Positions 55,225 to 64,000 of a DNA stretch of 64,000 nucleotides are shown here, in pieces. The position numbers and the translations under genes are program-made. The stretch comes from Dipteris shenzhenensis (lineage: Eukaryota; Polypodiophyta; Polypodiopsida; Gleicheniales), in the NCBI GenBank assembly GCA_047967505.1, contig CM106539.1; one strand, written 5' to 3'. How positions within the stretch are numbered: position 1 is the first letter of the stretch; each line of letters opens with the position of its first letter. The notes under the pieces were generated by a model, which saw only the letters and a list, made by a program, of their open reading frames with translations, was not told the DNA's origin and did no database searches.

Positions 55225-58200
55225 AATAAAGAATGGTATTCGTGCCATTCTCCAACATAATATGATGTTAGAAGAGTGTCACAAATGCCATTGAACACAT
55301 GGATTGTGAGTTTGTTCAGAATGGCACAAGTGCCATCCTCCGTGAGAGTTTGAATATAATGCCACTGGTGCCATCCTCCATGATGTTAAGGAGAATGGCA
55401 GAAGTTCGATTCATCACATGGCACCACTACCATTCTCCACTGGTGGCATTCTACACAGAGATTGACACAATTCCATATAATCTCTACATAGTGGAGACAG
55501 TGATCACTACATAGAAGAACGCACATTTGAGTTTCGGATTCCTTATGCATGTTTTCAGGTCATGGTATGAGATTGGCACCACTGCCATTCTCCTCCACAG
55601 AGATTGACACAAATCCATATGATCTCTGCACATGTGAGTTTAGGCTTCCAGGGCCTAATAAGAGATTGACACAATTCCATATGATCTCTACACAGAGGAG
55701 ACAATGCTCACTACATAGAAGAATGCACATGTGACTTTAGGATTCCTTGTGCATGTTTTTAGGTCATGGCATGAGATTGGCACCACTGCCATTCTCCGCT
55801 GGTGGCATTCTCCACAGAGATTGACACAAATCCATATGATCTCTGCACATGTGAGTTTAGGCTTCTCAATGCCATTTCTTAGGGCCTAATAAGAGATTGG
55901 CACCACTGCCATTCTCCACTTGTACAGATGTTTACCCTACTATTCTAGGAGGGGTATTCCAGTGATCATAGTAGAGTGGTGTCCTATTCCATTCCACATG
56001 TGAGTTTGATGATCTCAGTGTCATTATGTAGTTGCCAGCATGAGATTGGCATCATTGCCATTCTCCGCTAGTGGTAATCTAGACAAACTGAACCTATAGA
56101 TTGACATTCCACTAATTTTATTGCCTACACTAGGATAATGGCAAAAGTGCCTATGCACATGTGAGTTTAAGATTCCTTGTGCATGTTTTCAGGTCATGGT
56201 ATGAGATTGGCACCACTGCCATTCTCCACTGGTGGCATTCTCCACAGAGATTGACACAATTCCATATGATCTCTGCACAGCGGAGATAGTGATCACTACA
56301 TAGAAGAATGCACATGTGAGTTTAGGCTTCTCAATGCCATTTCTTAGGGCCTAATAAGAGATTGGCACCACTGCCATTCTCCAGTTGTACAAATGTTTAC
56401 CCTACTATTCTAGGAGGGGTATTCCAGTGATCATAGTAGAGTGGTGTCCTATTCCATTCCACATGTGAGTTTGATGATCTCAGTGTCATTATGTAGTTCC
56501 CAGCATGAGATTGGCATCACTACCATTCTCCGCTAGTGGTAATCTAGACATACTGAACCTATAGATTGACATTCCACTAATTTTATTGGCTATAGTAGGA
56601 TAATGGCAAAAGTGCCAATGCACATGTGAGTTTAGGATTCCTTGTGCATGTTTTTAGGTCATGGTATGATATTAGCACCACTGCCATTCTCCACTGGTGG
56701 CATTCTCCATAGAGATTGACACAATTCCATATGATCTCTACACATGTAAGTTTAGGCTTCTCAATGCCATTTCTTAGGGCCTAATAAGAGATTGGCACCA
56801 CTGCCATTCTCCACTTGTACAAATGTTTACCCTACTATTCTAGGATGGGTATTCCAGTGATCATAAGAGAGTGGTGTCCTATTCCATTCCACATGTGAGT
56901 TTGATGATCTCAGTGTCATTATGTAGTTGACATCATGAGATTGGCATCACTGCCATTCTCCGCTAGTGGTAATTTAGACAAACTGAACCTATAGATTGAC
57001 ATTCCACTAATTTTATTGGCTACAGTAGGATAGTGGCAAAAGTGCCAATGCACATGTGAGTTTAGGACTCCTTGTGCATGTTTTCAGGTCATGGTATGAG
57101 ATTGGCACCACTGCCATTCTCCACTGGTGGCATTCCAGTGATCATAGTAGAGTGTTGTCCTATTCCATTCCACATGTGAGTTTGATGATCTGAGTGTCAT
57201 TATGTAGTTGCCAGCATGAGATTGGCATCACTGCCATTCTCCGCTAGTGGTAATCTAGACAAACTGAACCTATATATTGACATTCCATTAATTTTATTGG
57301 CTACAGTAGGATAATGGAAAAAGTGCCAATGCACATGTGAGCTTAGGATTCCTTGTGCATGTTTTCAGGTCATGGTATGAGATTGGCACTACTGCCATTC
57401 TCCACTGGTGGCATTCTCCATAGAGATTGACACAATTCCATATGATCTCTGCACATGTGAGTTTAGGATTCCTTGTGATTGGCATCACTGCCATTCTCCG
57501 CTAGTGGTAATCTAGACAAACTAAACCTATAGATTGACATTCGACTAATTTTATTGGCTGCAGTAGGATAGTGGCAAAAGTGCCAATGCACATGTGAGTT
57601 TAGGATTACTTGTGCATGTTTTCAGGTCATGGTATGAGATTGGCACCACTGACATTCTCCACTGGTGGCATTCCGAGGATCATAGTAGAGTGGTGTCCTA
57701 TTCCATTTCACATGTGAGTTTGATGATCTCAGTGTGATTATGTAGTTGCCAGCATGAGATTGGCATCACTACCATTCTCCGCCAGTGGTAATCTAGACAA
57801 ACCGAACCTATAGATTGACATTCCACTAATTTTATTGGTTGCAGTAGGATAGTGGCAAAAGTGCCAATGCACATGTGAGTTTAGGATTCCTTGTGCATGT
57901 TTTTAGGTCATGGTATGAGATTGGCACCACTGCCATTCTCCACTAGTGGCATTCTAGTGATCATAGTAGAATGGCATCACTGCCACTCTATTGGTAATAT
58001 AGACAAACTGAACCTATAGATTGACATTCCACTAATTTTATTGGCTGCAGTAGGATAGTGGCAAAAGTGCCAATGCACATGTGAGTTTAGGATTCCTTGT
58101 GCATGTTTTCAGCTCATGGTATGAGATTGGCACCACTGCCATTCTCCTTTGGTGGCATTCCAGTGATCATAGTAGAGTGGTGTCCTATTCCATTCCACAT

Positions 58201-60270
58201 GTGAATTTGATGATCTCAGTGTCATTATGTAGTTGACATCATGAGATTGGCATCACTGCCATTCTCCGCTAGTGGTAATCTAGACAAACTGAACCTATAG
58301 ATTGACATTCTACTAATTTTATTGGCTGCAATAGGATAGTGGCAAAAGTGCCAATGCACATGTGAGTTTAGGATTCCTTGTGCATGTTTTCAGGTCATGA
58401 TATGAGATTGGCACCACTGCCATTCTCCACTAGTGGCATTCTGCACAGAGATTGACACAATTCCATATGATCTCTACACAGCGGAGACAGTGATCACTAC
58501 ATAGAAGAATGCACATTTGAGCTTAGGATTCCTTATGCATGTTTTCAGGTCATGGTATGAGATTGGCGCCACTGCCATTCTCCTCCACATAGATTGACAC
58601 AAGTCCATATGATCTCTGCACATGTGAGTTTAGGGTTCCAGGGCCTAATAAGAGATTAACACAATTCCATATGATCTCTACACAGCGGAGACAGTGATCA
58701 CTACATAGAAGAATGCACATGTGACTTTAGGATTCCTTGTGCATGTTTTTAGGTCATGGTATGAGATTGGCACCACTGCCATTCTCCATTGGTGGCATTC
58801 TCCATAGAGATTGACACAATTCCATATGATCTCTGCACATGTGAGTTTAGGCTTCTCAATGCCATTTCTTAGGGCCTAATAAGAGATTGGCACCACTGCC
58901 ATTCTCCACTTGTACAAATGTTTACCCTACTATTCTAGTAGGGGTATTCCAGTGATCATAGGAGAGTGGTGTCCTATTCCATTCCACATGTGAGTTTCAT
59001 GATCTCACTGTCATTATGTAGTTGCCAGCATGAGATTGGCATCACTTCCATTCTCCGCTAGTGGTAATCTAGACAAACTGAACCTATGGATTGACATTCC
59101 ACTAATTTTATTAGCTGCAGTAGGATAATGGCAAAAGTGCCAATGCACATGTGAGTTTAGGATTCCTTGTGCATGTTCTCAGGTCATGGTATGAGATTGG
59201 CACAACTGCCATTCTCCACTGGTGGCATTCTCCACAGAGATTGACAAAATTCTATATGATCTCTACACAGAGAAGACAATGATCACTACATAGAAGAATG
59301 CACATTACCACTAGCGGGGAATGTCAGTACGATAATGGCAAAAGTGCCAATGCACATGTGAGTTTAGGATTCCTTGTGCATGCTTTTAGGTCATCACTAC
59401 ATAGAAGATTGCACATGTGAGTTTAGGCTTTCCCAATGCCATTTCTTAGGGCCTAATAAGAGATTGGCACCACTGCCATTGTCCACTTGTACAAATGTTT
59501 ACCCTACTATCCTAGGAGGGGTATTCCAGTGATCATAGGAGAGTGGTGTCTGATTCCATTCTAAGTTTACCACAGTGCCATTTTGTAAGTTTACCCTACT
59601 ATTCTAAGTTTAGGCTTCACAGTGCCATTTTCTAGGGCCTAATAAGAGATTGGCACCACTGCCATTCTCCACATGTACAAATGTTTACCCTAATAAGAGA
59701 TTGGCACCACTGCCATTTTCTAGTGCCTAATTAGAGATTGGCAGCACTACCATTCTCCACTTGTACAAATGTTTACCCTACTATTCTAGTAGGGGTATTC
59801 CAGTGATCATAGGAGAGTGGTGTTCTATTCCATTCCACATGTGAGTTTGATGATCTCAGTGTCATTATGTAGTTGCCAGCATGAGATTGGCATCACTGCC
59901 ATTCTCCGCTAGTGGTAATCTAAAGAAACTAAACCTATAGATTGACATTCCACTAATTTTATTGGCTGCAGTAGGATAATGGCAAAAGTGCCAATGCACA
60001 TGTGAGTTTAGGATTCCTTGTGCATGTTTTCAGGTCATGGTATGAGATTGGCACCACTGCCATTCTCCATTGGTGGCATTCTCCATAGAGATTGACACAA
60101 TTCCATATGATATCTACACAGCGGAGACAGTGATCACTACATAGAAGAATGCACGTGTGAGTTTGATGATCTTAGTGTCATTATGTAGTTGCCAGCATGA
60201 GATTGGCATCACTACCATTCTCCACTAGTGCCACTCTCAAGGACTTCTTATGAGGTCTTTCAATTTATTA
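55225..60270. repeat. Palindrome-derived higher-order satellite (array 3)
   Basis: About 5 kb of complex tandem repeat. A recurring block runs GAGATTGGCA(TC/CC)ACTGCCATTCTCC, then GCTAGTGGTAATCTAGAC, a CCTATAGATTGACATTCCAC segment, ATGGCAAAAGTGCCAATGC, ACATGTGAGTTTAGGATTCC and TTGTGCATGTTTTCAGGTCA. The GGCATCACT..CTAGTGGTAATC block recurs near 56041, 56507, 56936, 57213, 57475, 57744, 58232, 59020 and 59881. Other blocks (TCCATATGATCTCTACACAG, TTACCCTACTATTCTAGGAG) are inserted or dropped, so whole units vary from about 260 to 860 bp. The core is an imperfect hairpin with arms GAGA(A/T)TGGCA and TGCCATTCTC. No coding. Confidence 0.92.
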
Positions 60271-60961
60271 CAAGGGATATTGGCACTAGTGCCACTCTCA
60301 AGGACTTTTTATGAGGTCTTGGAGAATGGCACTGGTGCCATTCTCCATTTAAAATTAGAATTTCAATCTCTAAATTTGCCATTCAATCATGAAAGTCAAA
60401 TTTGAGATTGAAGTTTAACTTGAAATCAAAATTTGAAAACTAGAATTTCGGTTTTGAAATACAATTTCAAACAGAATAATTTCAATTTGAAATACGAATT
60501 GAAATTAAAAATATCAATATGAATTTGAATTTGAATTTAAATTTGGAGAGAATGGCATAAGTGCCACTCTATATATCCAAAATTCAAAAGGGAACAATGG
60601 CGGGAAGAGCCATATTTCAAAATTTTATTTATCTCAAGGGATATTGGCACTAGTGCCACTCTCAAGGACTTCTTATGAGGTCTTGGAGAATGGCACTGGT
60701 GCCATTCTCCATTTAAAATTAGAATTTCAATCTCTAATTTTGCCATTCAATCATGAAAATCAAATTTGAGATTGAAGTTTAACTTGAAATCAAAATTTGA
60801 AAACTAGAATTTCGGTTTTGAAATACAATTTCAAACAGAATAATTAAAACTATCAATATGAATTTGAATTTGAATTTAAATTTGGAGAGAATGGCATAAG
60901 TGCCACTCTATATATCCAAAATTCAAAAGGGAACAATGGCGGGAAGAGCCATATTTCAAAA
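60271..60961. repeat. Tandem duplication, 364-bp period, with hairpins
   Basis: CAAGGGATATTGGCACTAGT starts at 60271 and 60635. Each copy holds a 26-bp hairpin with 12-bp arms around GGCACTGGTGCC (60321-60346 and 60685-60710) and an A/T-rich TTTGAAATT section. The right copy lacks about 40 bp near 60845. Both end at a CCATATTTCAAAATTT segment. Confidence 0.93.
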
Positions 60962-61099
60962 TTTGAATTATTTAGTAGTTTCAAACTATCACTTTTAACT
61001 TTCAATCTACATTTCAGACAAATCAAGACCTTTTCTCTCATTTCAATTGATGCCTTTCCCTCATTCACTTTCTATTCATTCCAAACAACTCATTTCAAT

Positions 61100-61740
61100 T
61101 TAGCAGAATTGGAGAGGAGTCTCAGAGTTTTACTCACCACAGCTCTCAGAGGCAGGGGCAGAATCGACTTTGTGAAGTCCCTTTTAAGGCCGGTGACTTT
61201 GTGAAGTCCTCTTGTGGGATTTTACCACTGAGATTGTTGTGACCAAAGAGGTGGTTGAAGGACTTGAAAGAATCGGTTGAACGAGAGAACAAGAGTGAGA
61301 ACAAGAACGAGAACGAGAATAAGAGTGAGTAACAAGCGTTTTTTCTACCGTCTTCTTCTTCTTCATCGTCTCTTTGCTTAGGCGACTGATCTGAGGAGGC
61401 AAAGCTCCCGTTGTTTGGTTGACTCCATGCAAGATGTTCCGAACAGAAATCACGCAAGATGAAGAGCTCGGGCGGGAGAGTACCTTGAAGAGCTCAAGCG
61501 TAATGGTTGAAGAGCTCAAGCGTTGAAGACTCGATCTCCAAAAGCACGGACCGTATGGCTCAAGCGGTGCAGCTCATTGACCAATCGATCCAATTGATTG
61601 ATGGCGTAGCTTTCTGTGGGACATTGGCACAAGAGAAGTAGCAAGCCTGCATGTCGTTGCTCACGAGAGCGGCTCACGAGAGTGCAAATCCCCACGAGAG
61701 AAGGTCGATCAACATAGGGCAACGAGCACAATCATGATAG
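61100..61740 (-). other. Short ORFs, one with an LRR-like piece; not called as a gene
   Basis: The minus ORF 61457-61146 contains LFGHNNLSGKIPQE, which fits one plant leucine-rich repeat (L-x-x-N-x-L-S-G-x-I-P). It is a single repeat amid low-complexity sequence, with no second repeat, kinase or signal peptide. Overlapping ORFs at 61519-61184 and 61731-61516 show nothing known. It may be a fragment of an LRR gene or chance. Confidence 0.2.
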
Positions 61741-63417
61741 AGAAGGTATTAGGGTATTTCAATTTTTTACCTTTCTAACCTTTTGCTTTTCATTAAAAAC
61801 CAGATTCAACAATTTTTTACTTCAAGCTTTTGCTTTTCATCAAAATTGCCCAGCCTATAATTTGCCCTTATTGCGATCCCTTTGCTGTTACTTTTATTCA
61901 AGTTTTATAACTCTTTAAAAATTGTGAGAATGCCTTAGTTTGTGATTTCTTTCAAGTTTTGGAAGTATCTATCAAGATCCTTTCACACTACATAGTCTTT
62001 CTTTGTATAGCTCAAGTTGTTGGAGGTCCTATTACTTGAGAGCTCTTTGTTATAGTTTTTCATAGCTCCTTGCTTTTTTATTATCTTGGAAGCACCTTCA
62101 TAGAGAGTTCTAATTGAGAGACACATTCTCTGAATAGCAAGGCTTTCACCATAGGGATGAAGCTTGAGCAACTAAAAACTGAACCTGCACTAAAGTGCCT
62201 TAAGATGTTTTCCAAGTAAATACTTGCAAGACTTTCTTTGGCAATTTCCCATTCCTTGCATCTGCATTCTAAGCAGCACATGCTTCAACATGTAATCCTG
62301 TGATAAGTCTTGACACATTTCTAGGGAAGCACTTTTTTCCAATCAGAGCTTGGAAGCACTTAATTTTGTGTGCAAGAGTGTACATGCTATCTTTTATCAC
62401 CTGCAAGCTCGTTGAGTTGCAAGCACACCTTAAAGCTACATCGATTATCAAGATACTTATCACCATCGAAGTATATGTTGCTTCCATGTTCTCTAGCAAT
62501 TGCCTTTTTTGAATAATGTAGTAATGAGTATCATAGAACCAAATCACACTAGTTGTACAACAACAAACACGTGATCTTAACTTGAAAAGATGAGTATCTT
62601 AAAGCCAAATCACACTCCTTATTTTGTGAACCACCATGTGGTCATAACTTGGAAAACATGAGTATTATAAAGCCAAATCACACACCTGATCTTAGACATC
62701 ATAATGATCCCATATTTATTCTCTATTATGACACTAAAGCAGATATGCTAAACCTTAAGATCAAACAAGCACACACTCAAAAGAAGTACAAAGCCATTAG
62801 TGGCTACAAAGAATTTCCCAACAAAGCTTTCATTGATGTTAACATCATTGATAAATGAAGGCAATTCCTATTTTGTGATAGACGATCTGTTTCAAAGTTT
62901 TTAGTATATGCTTTTCAAGTTGCTTTTTAGTATAAACACCAATTAGCCAACTAATGGAGGAATTGGGACATATCTAACATTTATTTTATTTCTTTCATTT
63001 AACATATCTAACGTATGCATTTCTTTTATTTCTATTTTACATTGTCCACACTCATTTTCTTCATTTTTTACATTGTCCTCATGCCTTTTATTTAACCTAT
63101 TCTCATCTTCCTTTAAAAAAATCCATAGCTTGCAATCTAATGATGAGCATGATTACAATTTTTTTAACATGGAGAAAAATCACATTCTCGTCAACTAATT
63201 CAATCTATACCTTAAAATTTTACATTACTTGGACCTTGATCAAGAAAAACATACTCTAACATAAAAATTTGTGACTTAACCAACCTAGCATAACCAAACT
63301 AACATGGATAAACTCACATAACGAGCTAGGTTTCATAAAGTAATATCGATCAACTTTACCACATATATGAATAAATGGAAGTAAAATAATGTATGGTTTC
63401 AAATGAATACCACGTTC
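61741..63417. other. No supported gene
   Basis: A/T-rich sequence. ORFs at 62269-62547 (minus) and 62649-62858 (plus) are short and match no family I know. A partial repeat (AAAGCCAAATCACAC) occurs three times between 62545 and 62685. Confidence 0.5.
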
Positions 63418-63444
63418 ACACACTCACACACACACACACACACA
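63418..63444. repeat. (CA)n microsatellite
   Basis: Short CACA tract just left of the resumed palindrome repeats. Confidence 0.9.
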
Positions 63445-63469
63445 AAGTCTATGGTCTCAAGTTCTGGCA

Positions 63470-64000
63470 TTGCAATGGGAGAATGGCACTACTGCCATCC
63501 TCCAATCTCCCCATTTTGCAAAGCTAAAAATTTCTAAATTTGCTCCACTTCCATTCTCCCATTGCAATGTCCCAATTCAAAACGTTGGCTTTGCAAAGGG
63601 GGAATGGCACCAGTGCCATTCCCCCATTGTGATTTCCCGAATCAAATCTTGGTTGTGCAAAGGGGAAATGGCACTAGTGCCAATCTCCCAGATTCAAAGT
63701 TTTGGCTTCACAGAGTCAAAATGGCACATGTGAGTTTGATGATCTCAGTGTCATTATGTAGGTGCCAGCATGAGATTGGCATCACTGCCATTCTCCGCTA
63801 GTGGTAATCTAGGCGAACTAAACCTGTAGATTGACATTCCACAAATTTTATTGGCTATAGTAGGATAATGGCAAAAGTGCAAATGCACATGTGAGTTTCG
63901 GATTCCTTGTGCATGTTTTCAGGTCATGGTATGAGATTGGCACCACTGCCATTCTCCACAGAGATTGACACAAATCCATATGAACTCTACAGAGCGGAGA
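63470..64000. repeat. Resumption of the palindrome satellite, runs off window
   Basis: Starts with separate hairpins: GAATGGCACTACTGCCATCC at 63481, a 13-bp-arm hairpin GGGGGAATGGCAC/CA/GTGCCATTCCCCC at 63598-63625, and AATGGCACTAGTGCCAAT at about 63667. It then passes into the same block order as 55.2-60.2 kb from 63722 to the window end. Confidence 0.92.

Noticed and set aside
55225-60270. Tandem array as a coding or centromeric repeat gene
   Set aside because: No frame stays open, block order varies, and units are not of constant length; it is a non-coding satellite. A centromeric role cannot be judged from one window.
62269-62547. 92-codon minus ORF as a gene
   Set aside because: No family resemblance that I can name and no splice or start context; too short to support.

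Overview
This window is nuclear DNA from a eukaryote, almost certainly a land plant with a large, transposon-rich genome. The reasons are plant-type Ty1/copia elements primed by initiator-Met tRNA (TGGTATCAGAGC), Ty3-like fragments, short GT-AG introns, a plastid-type J-domain gene remnant, a few CCCTAAA telomere-like units, and many C-to-T changes in CAG (CHG) context. The species cannot be fixed from sequence alone; a non-seed plant is possible. I see no rRNA, tRNA or CRISPR array. No gene in the window is clearly intact, and nearly every coding region carries at least one stop or frameshift.

Layout: 1-0.8 kb is a 470-bp-period duplication. 1.2-5.9 kb (minus) is a spliced, four-times-frameshifted gene with an N-terminal zinc finger and a C-terminal block reminiscent of P-element/THAP9-like transposases. 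7.3-8.4 kb holds a possible gag remnant and a 193-bp triplication. 10.1-15.1 kb is a nest of copia pieces: a minus-strand RNase H plus LTR, then a chimeric plus-strand element. 15.6-18.5 kb holds minus-strand gag remnants. 19.5-20.8 kb is a hairpin-motif array. 21.2-21.8 kb is a J-domain pseudogene. 23-29 kb is microsatellite-rich and non-coding. 31.6-37.1 kb is a complete copia element with 353-bp LTRs and a 5-bp target duplication. 37.5-38.6 kb has Ty3-like integrase and protease remnants.

The most interesting part is 39.7-55.0 kb. Two paralogous minus-strand genes (39.7-42.2 kb truncated; 49.3-55.0 kb longer) join domains not normally found together. In order they are a ParB-like segment (longer copy only), a permuted beta-class amino-methyltransferase-like domain, an FCP1/NIF-type HAD phosphatase-like domain and a C-terminal SET-like domain. 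An intron between the methyltransferase-like and HAD-like parts has the same phase in both copies. Both copies carry nonsense changes and the longer one also frameshifts, so they look like decayed copies of a family whose intact members should exist elsewhere.

Between the two paralogs lie a head-to-head hairpin array (43.3-44.05 kb), a gene with an En/Spm-associated-like domain split by a gag-only LTR element (44.5-47.1 kb, with target duplication), and another copia LTR/RNase H fragment (47.3-48.4 kb).

51.3-64 kb is pervaded by a second palindrome family, built on GAATGGCACTAGTGCCATTC. It appears singly inside introns of the fusion gene and is expanded into a higher-order satellite from 55.2 kb to at least 60.3 kb, resuming at 63.5 kb and running off the window. 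All domain assignments rest on motif reading by eye, without database searches.
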